A stretch of DNA of 64,000 nucleotides from NCBI RefSeq assembly GCF_000730665.1, contig NZ_BBIV01000002.1:1-64000 (forward strand), written 5' to 3'. The DNA is from Pseudomonas plecoglossicida NBRC 103162 = DSM 15088. Lineage in GTDB: Bacteria > Pseudomonadota > Gammaproteobacteria > Pseudomonadales > Pseudomonadaceae. Each line of letters starts with the position of its first letter. Positions within the stretch are counted from its first letter, which is position 1. The position numbers and the translations under genes are program-made. Below are positions 18,363-26,374 of the stretch, one piece after another. The notes below the pieces were generated by a model. It was not told where the DNA came from and did no database searches. It saw only the letters and a program-made list of their open reading frames with translations.

Positions 18363-19330
18363 TGCAGGTAACGTTGCAGCCGTCCGGGGCGGTGCTGGCG
18401 CTCGAACCGGGGGAAAGGATCCTGGAGGGTGCGCGGCGGCTGGGCTATGAATGCCCGAGCAGCTGCCGTAATGGCAACTGCCATGTCTGCGCCGCGTTGT
18501 TGGTCGAGGGCCGTGTGCGTCAGGACGGTGTGGTCCGCGATCACGGCGAACTGTTCACCTGCATTGCCGAACCGTTGGAGGACTGCGTGTTGCTCTGGGA
18601 TGGTGTGCTGGCCCTGGGCGAGCTGCCGGTGCGCAAGCTGGCCTGCAGCGTAGCCGAGTGCGTCGAGGTCGGAGGCGATGTCTGGCGCGTGCGCCTGCGC
18701 GCACCTGCGGGCAAGCCGCCACGCTATCACGCCGGGCAGTACCTGATGATCGAGCGCGAGGGCGGCAAGCCTGCCGCCTTCTCCCTGGCCTCGGCGCCCC
18801 ATGGCGGGCGCGACCTCGAGCTGCACATACTCGGTCGTGAAGACAGCTCCCGGCAATTGCTGGCGCAGCTGCAGCGTGATGGCATCGCCCGCATCGAGAT
18901 GCCATTCGGTGATGCGCACCTGGCCGAGTTGCCCGATGGGCCGCTGGTGCTGATTGCCGCGGGCACCGGCATGGGGCAGATGCACAGCCTGGTCGAGCAT
19001 TGCCGTGCCCAGGGCTTCAAGCATCCGGTGCACCTCTATTGGGGCGTGCGCCGGCCCGAGGACTTCTACACCCTCGAACACTGGGACGAATGGCAAAGCC
19101 TGCCGAACCTGTTCCTGCACAAGGTGGTCAGCGACCTGTGTGGCTGGGAGGGCCGTTGCGGCCTGCTGCACGAGGCGGTGTGCGAGGATGTCGAGGACCT
19201 CAATGCGGTCCATGTCTATGCCAGCGGTTCGCCCAACATGGTCTATGCCACCCTCGATGCCCTGGTAGAGGCGGGCATGGATGCGCATCGGATGCGCGCC
19301 GACGTGTTTGCCTACGCGCCACGCGGCTAA
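18362..19330 (+). CDS. 2Fe-2S ferredoxin / FAD-NAD(P)H reductase (Fre-like)
   Basis: About 322 residues. The N-terminal 2Fe-2S ferredoxin domain has CPSSCRNGNCHVC and a fourth cysteine in FTCIAEP. It is followed by a ferredoxin-reductase-type FAD domain (HAGQYLMIERE, AAFSLASAP) and an NAD(P) domain (VLIAAGTGMGQMHSLVEH). This is the layout of CDP-6-deoxy-glucoseen reductase-like electron-transfer proteins, usually annotated that way in pseudomonads. The one-base overlap with ubiD indicates coupling and suggests a role in flavin or ubiquinone chemistry, such as supplying reduced flavin; this is inference. A perfect hairpin follows the stop. Confidence 0.88.
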   Translation: MQVTLQPSGAVLALEPGERILEGARRLGYECPSSCRNGNCHVCAALLVEGRVRQDGVVRDHGELFTCIAEPLEDCVLLWDGVLALGELPVRKLACSVAECVEVGGDVWRVRLRAPAGKPPRYHAGQYLMIEREGGKPAAFSLASAPHGGRDLELHILGREDSSRQLLAQLQRDGIARIEMPFGDAHLAELPDGPLVLIAAGTGMGQMHSLVEHCRAQGFKHPVHLYWGVRRPEDFYTLEHWDEWQSLPNLFLHKVVSDLCGWEGRCGLLHEAVCEDVEDLNAVHVYASGSPNMVYATLDALVEAGMDAHRMRADVFAYAPRG

Positions 19331-19356
19331 TAACCCAAGTTCCTGCTAGTGGGTAT

Positions 19357-19379
19357 AAGGCGGTAATTGTTACCGCCTT
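19357..19379 (+). terminator. Perfect hairpin after the ubiD operon
   Basis: AAGGCGGTAA-TTG-TTACCGCCTT is a perfect ten-bp stem with a three-base loop, 27 bases after the reductase stop. There is only weak U-richness afterwards, so terminator function is likely but not certain. Confidence 0.6.
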
Positions 19380-19577
19380 GACCAATAACTATCGTGCAAC
19401 TTGAAACAGTGATTTCCAATCGTCGGAAGTGTGCGTGAAACTTTGTTCACAGGGCTTGAGCATTGGCGTATTTGTATCCTAAGGTTAATGCATGCACTCA
19501 CGGTGTGGCGGCGCAAGGCCTGCCACCCAGCGGTTCTCGCTTCATGCGTAGTTCACGGGGATTAATGGCGGCAGCTT

Positions 19578-20228
19578 ATGTCGGCACTTGAAAGTTTGTC
19601 CTGGGAGGTTTCATACCCTCCGATGCTCGACTTCGGTCAACAACTGAGTCCCGAGCAACTGTTCAATTCCATGCAGTCGACCATGTCGCAGCACCAGGGC
19701 GGGCCGGTGTGGCTGTTTGCCTATGGTTCGCTGATCTGGCGCCCGGAATGCAATTCGGTGGAGCGCCAGCGGGCGCGGGTGCATGGTTATCACCGCGGGC
19801 TCTACTTGTGGTCGCACGAGCACCGTGGCACCCCGGAAACGCCCGGGCTGGTGTTCGGCCTCGATCGCGGCGGCTCCTGCAGCGGGTTTGCCTACCGCCT
19901 CGATGAAAGCAACCTGGATGATTCGCTGATGGCCCTGTGGCAGCGAGAGATGCCGTACCCGGCCTATCGGCCGCATTGGCTCAGCTGCCGGTTGAGCGAT
20001 GGCAGCAAGGTGCAGGCCTTGGGCTTCGTGCTGGAACGGCATCTGCCGTGCTATGCCGGCAATCTGCCGGACAGGTTGCTCAGCCAGATCCTGGCCAGTG
20101 CCAAGGGCCGGTATGGCACCACGCGAGATTACGTCGAGCAGACGCTGAATGCGCTACGCAGCCACCAGATGCCGGATCGCAACCTGGAGGCGCGGTTCAG
20201 GCGCTGCCATAACCTGCGCGAAGTTTGA
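19578..20228 (+). CDS. ChaC-type gamma-glutamylcyclotransferase
   Basis: 216 residues. The substrate-binding loop VWLFAYGSLIWRPE (YGSL signature) starts near residue 44. RGTPETPGLVFGLDRGG probably holds the catalytic Glu. These features match ChaC-like enzymes that cleave gamma-glutamyl peptides, chiefly glutathione, to 5-oxoproline. The ATG at 19578 has only a weak GGCGG upstream; an ATG at 19623 is a possible alternative start. The gene stands alone, with about 200 bases of leader after the preceding hairpin. A 32-bp perfect palindrome lies between its stop and the convergent oxidoreductase gene. Confidence 0.88.
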   Translation: MSALESLSWEVSYPPMLDFGQQLSPEQLFNSMQSTMSQHQGGPVWLFAYGSLIWRPECNSVERQRARVHGYHRGLYLWSHEHRGTPETPGLVFGLDRGGSCSGFAYRLDESNLDDSLMALWQREMPYPAYRPHWLSCRLSDGSKVQALGFVLERHLPCYAGNLPDRLLSQILASAKGRYGTTRDYVEQTLNALRSHQMPDRNLEARFRRCHNLREV

Positions 20229-20241
20229 CTGAGCCTGTGGT

Positions 20242-20273
20242 GGCCCTATCGCCGGCTTGCCGGCGATAGGGCC
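20242..20273. repeat. Perfect palindromic REP acting as possible bidirectional terminator
   Basis: GGCCCTATCGCCGGC-TT-GCCGGCGATAGGGCC is a perfect 15-bp stem with a two-base centre. It contains the family-1 REP core and sits between two convergent stops (20228 and 20289), so it could block read-through both ways. A near copy is at 60038-60067. Confidence 0.75.
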
Positions 20274-20288
20274 TGTCGGCCAACAGCC

Positions 20289-21266
20289 TTACCTGGCCAG
20301 CACCACCAACTTGCCCACAGCCTTCCTCTGCCCCAGCTGCTCGATCGCAGCCCCCGCCTCAGCCAGTGGATAAGTCTTCGACACCAGCGGTTTGAGCTTG
20401 CCCGCGGCATGCCAGGCAAACAATTGCCTGAAGTTGGCCGCGTTATCCTGCGGCTGACGCTGGGCAAATGCCCCCCAGAACACCCCCATGACTGCAGCGC
20501 CTTTGAGCAGCATCAGGTTCGCCGCCATCTTCGGTATCGTCCCGCTGGCGAACCCGACCACCAACAGCCGCCCATTCCACGCCAGCCCCCGCACAGCCTG
20601 CTCGAACAGATCGCCGCCGACCGGGTCGTAGATCACATCCACGCCTTGGCCGCCGGTCAGGCGCTTGATTTCATCCTTGAGGCTGGCCTGGCTGTAGTCG
20701 ATCAGCTCGTCGGCACCCGCCGCCTTGGCCACGGCAAGTTTTTCCGCGCTGCTGGCTGCGGCGATCACCTTGGCGCCCATGGCCTTGCCGATTTCCACCG
20801 CCGCCAGGCCGACGCCACCGGAAGCACCCAGTACCAGCAGGGTTTCCCCCGGCTGCAGTTGGCCGCGCTGCTTGAGTGCGTGCATCGAGGTGCCATAGGT
20901 CATGCCAAAGGCGGCGGCGGTGGTGAAGTCCATGCTCTGCGGGATCGGCAGTACGTTGTAGAACGGCACTGCCACTTGTTCGGCAAATGCCCCCCAGCCT
21001 GTCAGGGCCATCACCCGGTCACCCACCTTGAACGCCCCGGCCTTGTCTCCGACGGCTGCGACCACGCCTGCGGCCTCGCCGCCTGGCGAGAACGGTAGCG
21101 GCGGCTGGAACTGGTATTTGCCTTCGATGATCAGGGTGTCGGGGAAGTTGACCCCGGCTGCCTGCACGTCGAGCAGGACCTCGTTGATCTTCGGCGTCGG
21201 GCTGGCCACCTGTTCCAGTACCAGGCCGCGTGCCGGGCCCAGGGTTTTGCACAACACAGCTTTCAT
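20289..21266 (-). CDS. NADPH:quinone oxidoreductase family protein (zinc-independent MDR)
   Basis: About 325 residues of the medium-chain dehydrogenase/reductase family. It has the quinone-oxidoreductase features GGEAAGVVAAVGDKAG, the nucleotide-binding ASGGVGLAAVEIGKAMG and DVIYDPVGGDLFEQAV. The zinc-ligand cysteines of alcohol dehydrogenases are absent. Such enzymes reduce quinones or enones with NADPH; the true substrate is not predictable. The ATG at 21266 has AGGAA about nine bases upstream. The frame runs on upstream but without family resemblance. It is divergent from the FliL-domain gene with a 157-base shared promoter region. Confidence 0.9.
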   Translation of the reverse strand: MKAVLCKTLGPARGLVLEQVASPTPKINEVLLDVQAAGVNFPDTLIIEGKYQFQPPLPFSPGGEAAGVVAAVGDKAGAFKVGDRVMALTGWGAFAEQVAVPFYNVLPIPQSMDFTTAAAFGMTYGTSMHALKQRGQLQPGETLLVLGASGGVGLAAVEIGKAMGAKVIAAASSAEKLAVAKAAGADELIDYSQASLKDEIKRLTGGQGVDVIYDPVGGDLFEQAVRGLAWNGRLLVVGFASGTIPKMAANLMLLKGAAVMGVFWGAFAQRQPQDNAANFRQLFAWHAAGKLKPLVSKTYPLAEAGAAIEQLGQRKAVGKLVVLAR

Positions 21267-21423
21267 CGGGGCTATTCCTTTGCGTGTAGTGGCCGATAAG
21301 TGTAGGAGGGCCGCTTGCCGGGTCAACGAGCATGCCTGGCCCTGATGGGCCGGCATAAGCCCGGGCTTGGGTTTCAGTGGTGTGCTGGGTAAGCTGGCGC
21401 AAATCGTGTTGAGGAGCGAATTC

Positions 21424-21828
21424 GTGAAAGCGTGGATCTTGATGGTGCTGGCCCTGATGCTGCCAGCGGCGGCGATGGCCGAGGAAGCCAAGGAGGGAGC
21501 CCCCAAGGTCTCCTACATCAGCCTGAGTCCGCCTTTCGTCGGTAACTACGCCCTCGACGGCGGCCCCAAGCTGCGGGTGTACAAGGCTGACGTGGCGCTG
21601 CGCGTGACTGGCGATACCGCCGCAGCGGCGGTGAAGCATCATGAGCCGCTGATTCGCAATCAGCTGGTGGCGCTGTTTTCGCAGCAGTCTGTGGATAACT
21701 TGAGCAACGTCGATGCCAAGGAGAAGCTGCGCCAGGAAGCGTTGAAGCAGGTGCAGCAGGTGATGGAGGCGGAAGAGGGCAAGCCGATTGTCGAGGACTT
21801 GCTGTTCAATAATCTGATCGTGCAGTGA
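21424..21828 (+). CDS. Orphan FliL-domain periplasmic/membrane protein
   Basis: About 134 residues. A short hydrophobic N-terminus (VKAWILMVLALMLPAAAMA) looks like a cleavable signal. A domain resembling the C-terminal part of FliL follows: SYISLSPPFVGNYAL, LRVYKADVALRVTG, HHEPLIRNQLVALFSQQ and VEDLLFNNLIVQ. FliL sits at the flagellar motor near the stator. This copy has no flagellar neighbours and lacks the usual N-terminal anchor and linker, so a non-flagellar role is possible. The start is GTG at 21424 with a strong GAGGAG seven bases upstream. Confidence 0.85.
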   Translation: MKAWILMVLALMLPAAAMAEEAKEGAPKVSYISLSPPFVGNYALDGGPKLRVYKADVALRVTGDTAAAAVKHHEPLIRNQLVALFSQQSVDNLSNVDAKEKLRQEALKQVQQVMEAEEGKPIVEDLLFNNLIVQ

Positions 21829-21870
21829 TGATTTTTGAAGCGTCCGCCACAAGCATTGCGGTGTGATAGA

Positions 21871-22082
21871 GATCGAGCGCCACCCGCGCGGCGCATCGCG
21901 AGCTGCGCTCGCTCCTACGCTTGTTTCTGGCCAATCATGTCTGTGGTATTTGCGCGCGGTCGCCTTGGTGCAAGGCTCGATATCGCGTCGTACAAACAAG
22001 GCAGTCGCGCGCTGTCACAGGTGTCACTGTCCCGAAACAAACGTAGGAGCTCGCGATGCGCCGCGCGGGCGGCGCTCAATCG
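21871..22082. repeat. Inverted pair of REP family-2 elements
   Basis: The left copy (21871-21929: GAGCGCCACCCGCGCGGCGC, then ATCGCGAGCT, CTCCTACG, TTGTTTC) is mirrored by the right copy (22031-22082: GAAACAAACGTAGGAGCT, CGCGATGCGCC, GCGCGGGCGGCGCTC). About 100 bases of unrelated sequence separate them. The rest of the 291-base gap between the FliL-like and EVE genes holds no gene that I can support. Confidence 0.75.
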
Positions 22083-22119
22083 CAAGAGCGCTAAAGATCC
22101 CCAGCCAGGCCAATCCGAT

Positions 22120-22572
22120 TCAACTTGCCAGCGCAACGATCGCCGCCCACTGCTCTTCAGTCACTGGCATCACCGACAATCGCGTCCCTTTCTGCACCAG
22201 TGGCAACTCCGCCAGCGCGCTCTGCTGCTTGAGCAGCCCCAGCCCCAGCACCTGTTTGAATGTCTTCACGTGTGCCACATCCACTGCGCTCCAAGGGTTC
22301 TTCTCGGCGCTGGCCTTGGCATCGTGATAGTGGCTTTCGGGGTCCAGCGCAGTTGGGTCGGGGTAAGCGGCGGCGGTGATCCGGGCTATTCCGGCGATCC
22401 CGGGTTGGGGGCAGCTGGAGTGATAGAAGAAAAACGCGTCACCGACGCTCATGGCCCGCAGGAAATTGCGTGCCTGGTAATTGCGCACGCCATCCCAGCG
22501 CGCTTCGCCAAGGCGGCCCAGCCCCTCGATCGACAGTTCGTCGGGCTCGGATTTCATCAGCCAATAGGCCAT
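22120..22572 (-). CDS. EVE domain-containing protein
   Basis: 150 residues, all one EVE domain (PUA-like fold). Recognisable parts are MAYWLMKSEPDELSIEGL, WDGVRNYQARNFLRAM, GDAFFFYHSSC and the Trp near the C-terminus. EVE/YTH-like domains recognise modified bases in DNA or RNA. The bacterial stand-alone proteins, related to human thymocyte nuclear protein 1, are linked to modified-cytosine binding, but the role of this group is not established. It is convergent neither with nor tightly coupled to any neighbour. The gene ends next to a family-2 palindromic repeat. Confidence 0.92.
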   Translation of the reverse strand: MAYWLMKSEPDELSIEGLGRLGEARWDGVRNYQARNFLRAMSVGDAFFFYHSSCPQPGIAGIARITAAAYPDPTALDPESHYHDAKASAEKNPWSAVDVAHVKTFKQVLGLGLLKQQSALAELPLVQKGTRLSVMPVTEEQWAAIVALAS

Positions 22573-22749
22573 GGGTGCTGCTCCTGAAAAGGTTTGAAAT
22601 AACCTGCTGCACGAAACCGACAGCCGGCTGGCGTCAACGTTTGCGTGTCGACTCAGGTTGTCGGAAAATGCGCTGATTTTAAAGCTAGACGCTCCGGCGA
22701 CACCAAGAAGGTCGTCGAGCCTGAACAGTGCCTAGGGGGGCATTTTTAG

Positions 22750-22899
22750 ATGAATCAACGCAAACCGGATCTGCTGTGGATCCTGGTCTTCATCTTTGGT
22801 CTTGGCGTGGTCACCACGGGTTATGCCCAAGGTATCTGGGAGCGCAAGCTGGACACTGCCTACCAGACTCCGGTCGACGCCACCCAGGCGCAACGCTGA
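22750..22899 (+). CDS. Small 49-residue membrane protein
   Basis: A short open frame that reads MNQRKPDLLWILVFIFGLGV, then VTTGYAQGIWERK and a hydrophilic end with DATQAQR. A positively charged N-terminus followed by one hydrophobic helix (residues 8-27) suggests a single-pass inner-membrane protein. AGGGGGG lies about ten bases before the ATG, a strong ribosome-binding site. Codon use matches neighbouring genes (third positions mostly G/C). I recall similar short hypothetical proteins in other pseudomonads at this locus but cannot confirm it here. It ends 19 bases before the convergent cyclo-ligase stop. Function unknown. Confidence 0.75.
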   Translation: MNQRKPDLLWILVFIFGLGVVTTGYAQGIWERKLDTAYQTPVDATQAQR

Positions 22900-22917
22900 C
22901 CCTCCCGCTGACGCCGC

Positions 22918-23526
22918 TCAGTTCGGCGCCAGGTACCAGCCACGGTCCGAGACCGTGCCCTGCAAAGGTACATCCCAACTGGCCTGCGCCAGTCGTTCGA
23001 CCTTCTGGCATTCATGTGCCAGCCCCAGCAGCAAGGGCTTCTTCCACGCCTTGCGACGCGCCTGGTAGGCCAGGCTGCGGTCATAGAAGCCACCGCCCAT
23101 GCCCAGCCGTCCGCCGACTTCATCGAAACCTACCAACGGCAGCAGGATCAGGTCCAGCGACCAGATCCGGCGCTGACGCTTGCGGTCGGTCACAGGTTCT
23201 GGAATCCGGAAGCGGTTGCGCTTGAGTTTCTCGCCCTGTTCGAAACGCTGGAACACCATGCGCGTGCGCGGCCAGGCATGCAGCACCGGCAGATAGGCAC
23301 GCTTGCCCCGGCGCTGGGCTTCGCGCAGCAGCAACTGCGGGTCGATTTCACCGTCGTTGGGCAGGTACAGGGCAATATGGCGAGCGCGGCGGAACAGAGG
23401 GTGCTGAGCCAGCTGGCGATACAGGCCAAGCGCGGCCTGTTGCTGCTGGGCGGGGGTGAGTGCACGGCGGGCATTGCGAAGCAGGCGACGAAGCTGGGGG
23501 CGGGTAAGCGGCGCAGTTTCGGTCAT
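22918..23526 (-). CDS. 5-formyltetrahydrofolate cyclo-ligase
   Basis: About 202 residues. It converts 5-formyl-THF to 5,10-methenyl-THF using ATP. The N-terminal basic helix (RPQLRRLLRNARRAL), the central ALYLPNDGEIDPQLLL and the C-terminal signature LVGFDEVGGRLGMGGGFYDR are all present. The ATG at 23526 directly precedes the conserved region; an earlier in-frame ATG falls within the 6S RNA-proximal leader. Encoded just downstream of the 6S RNA gene on the same strand, as ygfA is in many gammaproteobacteria, so it may be partly co-transcribed with it. Confidence 0.93.
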   Translation of the reverse strand: MTETAPLTRPQLRRLLRNARRALTPAQQQQAALGLYRQLAQHPLFRRARHIALYLPNDGEIDPQLLLREAQRRGKRAYLPVLHAWPRTRMVFQRFEQGEKLKRNRFRIPEPVTDRKRQRRIWSLDLILLPLVGFDEVGGRLGMGGGFYDRSLAYQARRKAWKKPLLLGLAHECQKVERLAQASWDVPLQGTVSDRGWYLAPN

Positions 23527-23586
23527 GGCACTGGCAGTCCCAGGTGTCGAATTGCCGGCCGAGGCGGCAGGCAATGGAAAATCAGG

Positions 23587-23762
23587 CTCCCCGATAAGAC
23601 CGCTATCGGTGTAGCCCTTGAACCCGAAAGTTCAAGGTGGAGATTGCAGGGGGCGTTAAGGCTTTCCGTCGGGCGGACATGCACACCGGCCCCAGCGTGC
23701 AACCCCCGTGGTTGTGCGTATCGGCTCAGGGACATAACCGACTGGCGCATCCCCCAGGGAGT
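23587..23762 (-). ncRNA. ssrS: 6S RNA
   Basis: On the minus strand, a TATACT box at 23774-23769 precedes a roughly 176-base sequence with recognisable 6S RNA landmarks. These are the CCAGTCGGTTATGTCCCTGAG and CCGATACGCA left half, GTGTGCATGTCCG, GGAAGCCTTAA-type GAAAGCCTTAACGCCCCCTG, and the CACCTTGAACTTTCGGGTTC / AAGGGCTACA hairpin near the 3' end. The 5' CTCCC can pair with the 3' GGGGAG to close the rod. 6S RNA mimics an open promoter and binds the sigma-70 holoenzyme in stationary phase. Position between zapA and the cyclo-ligase gene is the conserved one. The ends are estimates. Confidence 0.92.
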
Positions 23763-23780
23763 GGCGCCAGTATACCAATC

Positions 23781-24101
23781 TCAGCCGATTTTGGTATCCG
23801 CATCGTCGGACAACGCTTTGTCGACGCGATCGAGCAGGTCGCGTACCTGTTCGCGGTTGGTGCCGCCAGCGGGAGCGTCGCTGCGGTCTTCCTGGCGGTG
23901 CAGCATCTCGTGGGTGATGTTCAGCGCGGCCATGACCGCGATGCGGTCGGCGCCGATCACCTTGCCGCTGCTGCGGATCTCACGCATCTTGCCGTCCAGG
24001 TAGCGTGCCGCGCTGACCAGGTTGTTGCGCTCTTCCGGTGGGCAGATGATCGAGTACTCCTTGTCGAGGATCTGCACGGTGACGCTATTGCTTGAACTCA
24101 T
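23781..24101 (-). CDS. zapA: Cell division protein ZapA
   Basis: 106 residues, typical for ZapA. SNSVTVQILDKEYSIICPPEE forms the N-terminal globular part. A long helix follows (ARYLDGKMREIRSSGKVIGADRIAVMAALNITHEML), which forms the coiled-coil dimer. ZapA bundles FtsZ filaments at the division ring. The ATG at 24101 overlaps the stop of the upstream coiled-coil gene by four bases (ATGA), so they are coupled. The 3' end lies just before the 6S RNA promoter. Confidence 0.95.
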   Translation of the reverse strand: MSSSNSVTVQILDKEYSIICPPEERNNLVSAARYLDGKMREIRSSGKVIGADRIAVMAALNITHEMLHRQEDRSDAPAGGTNREQVRDLLDRVDKALSDDADTKIG

Positions 24102-24316
24102 GAGTCTTGCTCCAGGGCCTTCAGGCGTAAAATCATCGACTCGACCTTGCGCTTGGCGATTTCGTTCTTTTCGATGAGGTGGGCGCGCTCCTCGCGCCAG
24201 GATTTTTCCTGAGCTATTAGGAGTGCATTTTGCCGCTTTAGTTGCTCGACGCGTTGGATCAGCAACTCGAACCGGCTCATCAGCGCTTGCAGGTCGTTCT
24301 CTTGCGTGGGTTGCAC
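24098..24316 (-). CDS. TIGR02449-type small coiled-coil (ZapB-like) protein
   Basis: 72 residues, nearly all predicted coiled coil: LQALMSRFELLIQRVEQLKRQ with heptad leucines, then EKSWREERAHLIEKNEIAKRKVESM. It matches the TIGR02449 family found upstream of zapA in pseudomonads. A role with ZapA in division, like ZapB, is plausible from size, coiled coil and coupling, but it is inference. The start is GTG at 24316, with GGAG eight bases before it; no ATG exists at this end. It is divergent from ygfB with a 146-base promoter region between. Confidence 0.87.
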   Translation of the reverse strand: MQPTQENDLQALMSRFELLIQRVEQLKRQNALLIAQEKSWREERAHLIEKNEIAKRKVESMILRLKALEQDS

Positions 24317-24462
24317 TCGATTCGCTCCGTCGTTGAATCACCGGTCGATGATGCCTCTCCCTGTACGGCAACGGCCAGTGCCGATGGTCTTGGCGCGCCT
24401 GCCGATGCTAGGATACAAGGTCTTCATTCTAGTCAATTGCGCCGTCTGGCGCCTAGCCGACC

Positions 24463-25017
24463 ATGCCTAATACCCAATCGCCCTATACCGCATTCGCCGC
24501 GCTGCTCTCGAGCAACGGCCATCCTGTTTCCCCTGCCGAGCTGCATGGCCTGCTGATCGGCCGCAGCTGCGCCGGTGCCGGCTTCGAGGCCGACGCCTGG
24601 CTGGCCGACGCCGCCGGCGTGCTGGAGAACGAGCCTGAAGACACCGTGCGTGGCGCCTTGATCGGCCTGCAGGAAATGGTCAAGGCCGAGCTCACCGGCG
24701 AAGACATCGCCATCGTCCTGTTGTTGCCGGGCGACGAAACCTCGCTGACCGACCGCGCCACCGCGCTGGGCCAATGGTGCCAGGGCTTCATCACCGGCTT
24801 CGGGCTGAACGCCGGTGGCAAGGACCTGTCCACCGATGCCAAGGAAGTGCTCCAGGACCTGGTGGCGATTTCCCAGGTGCAGGAAGCGCTGGAAGAGTCC
24901 GAAGACGGCGAGAGCGACTACATGGAAGTCATGGAGTACCTGCGCGTCGCGCCGCTGCTGCTCTTCACGGAGCTGGGCGCCCCTGTCGCGCCTGCGCCAA
25001 AACCATCGCTGCACTGA
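24463..25017 (+). CDS. YgfB/YecA (UPF0149) family protein
   Basis: 184 residues, all alpha-helical, starting [21 protein letters not shown]. Conserved stretches include [32 protein letters not shown] and [19 protein letters not shown]. In Pseudomonas aeruginosa a YgfB protein was reported to repress the alternative ampDh3 amidase gene and influence beta-lactam resistance, so a regulatory role is possible here. The gene sits divergently from zapA and 22 bases before pepP, the same position as ygfB in E. coli. Confidence 0.92.
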   Translation: MPNTQSPYTAFAALLSSNGHPVSPAELHGLLIGRSCAGAGFEADAWLADAAGVLENEPEDTVRGALIGLQEMVKAELTGEDIAIVLLLPGDETSLTDRATALGQWCQGFITGFGLNAGGKDLSTDAKEVLQDLVAISQVQEALEESEDGESDYMEVMEYLRVAPLLLFTELGAPVAPAPKPSLH

Positions 25018-25039
25018 TCAACCGGGGGTAGTCCTGCCC

Positions 25040-26374
25040 ATGAGCCACATACCCAAGGCCGAATATGCCCGTCGGCGCAAGGCGCTGATGGCGCAGATGG
25101 TCCCCAACAGCATTGCCATCCTGCCGGCTGCCGCGGTCGCCATCCGCAACCGCGACGTCGAGCATGTGTACCGTCAGGACAGCGACTTCCAGTACCTCAG
25201 CGGCTTCCCCGAGCCTGAGGCGGTGATCGCGCTGATTCCAGGACGCGAACATGGCGAATACGTGCTGTTCTGCCGCGAGCGCAACCCCGAGCGCGAGCAA
25301 TGGGATGGCCTGCGCGCAGGGCAGGAAGGCGCGATCCGTGATTTTGGCGCAGACGATGCCTTTCCGATCACCGACATCGACGAGATCCTTCCCGGCCTGA
25401 TCGAAGGTCGCGAGCGGGTCTACAGCGCCATGGGCAGCAACGCCGAATTCGATCGCCGGCTGATGGACTGGATCAACGTGATCCGCTCCAAGGCCCGCCT
25501 CGGCGCCCAGCCACCGAACGAGTTCGTTGCGCTGGATCACCTGCTGCATGACATGCGCCTGTATAAATCGGCGGCAGAGGTGAAGGTGATGCGTGCCGCG
25601 GCGGCGATTTCCGCGCGTGCCCATGTGCGAGCCATGCAGGCCTGCCGGGCCGGGCTGCACGAATACAGCCTGGAAGCCGAGCTGGACTACGAGTTTCGCA
25701 AAGGCGGGGCGAAGATGCCTGCCTACGGCTCGATCGTCGCAGCCGGACGCAATGGTTGCATCCTGCACTACCAGGAAAACGACGCCCCACTCAAGGACGG
25801 CGACCTGGTATTGATCGATGCCGGCTGTGAAATCGACTGCTATGCCAGTGACATCACCCGTACATTCCCGGTCAAGGGGCGCTTTTCGCCGGAGCAGAAG
25901 GCCATCTACGAGCTGGTGCTCAAGGCCCAGCACGCCGCCTTCGCCGAGATCGCACCGGGCAAGCACTGGAACCACGCCCACGAGGCGACCGTGCGGGTCA
26001 TCACCGAGGGCCTGGTGGAGCTGGGGCTGCTCAAGGGCGAGGTGCAGGCATTGATCGACAGTGAGGCTTACCGCGCCTTCTACATGCACCGCGCCGGCCA
26101 CTGGCTGGGCATGGATGTACACGATGTCGGCGAGTACAAGGTCGGCGGCCAGTGGCGTGTGCTGGAACCGGGCATGGCACTGACCGTCGAGCCAGGCATC
26201 TACATTGCGGCCGACAACCAGCAGGTCGCGAAGAAATGGCGCGGCATCGGCATCAGGATCGAGGACGACGTGGTGGTCACCAGGCAAGGTTGTGAAATTC
26301 TGACCGCGGGCGTGCCCAGCACGGTCGCCGAGATCGAGGCGCTGATGCAGGCTGCCCGTAAGGACGCCGCATGA
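25040..26374 (+). CDS. pepP: Xaa-Pro aminopeptidase
   Basis: About 444 residues (E. coli PepP 441). It removes N-terminal residues next to proline. The N-terminal creatinase-like domain begins HIPKAEYARRRKALM. The C-terminal pita-bread domain carries the dinuclear metal ligands in IDAGCEIDCYASDITRTFPV (two Asp), HRAGHWLGMDVHDVG (His) and MALTVEPGIY and GIGIRIEDDVVV (two Glu). The ATG at 25040 follows GGGGG by about 13 bases. The frame is open further upstream but overlaps ygfB. Its stop overlaps ubiH (ATGA at 26371-26374), so ygfB-pepP-ubiH form one operon. Confidence 0.96.
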   Translation: MSHIPKAEYARRRKALMAQMVPNSIAILPAAAVAIRNRDVEHVYRQDSDFQYLSGFPEPEAVIALIPGREHGEYVLFCRERNPEREQWDGLRAGQEGAIRDFGADDAFPITDIDEILPGLIEGRERVYSAMGSNAEFDRRLMDWINVIRSKARLGAQPPNEFVALDHLLHDMRLYKSAAEVKVMRAAAAISARAHVRAMQACRAGLHEYSLEAELDYEFRKGGAKMPAYGSIVAAGRNGCILHYQENDAPLKDGDLVLIDAGCEIDCYASDITRTFPVKGRFSPEQKAIYELVLKAQHAAFAEIAPGKHWNHAHEATVRVITEGLVELGLLKGEVQALIDSEAYRAFYMHRAGHWLGMDVHDVGEYKVGGQWRVLEPGMALTVEPGIYIAADNQQVAKKWRGIGIRIEDDVVVTRQGCEILTAGVPSTVAEIEALMQAARKDAA

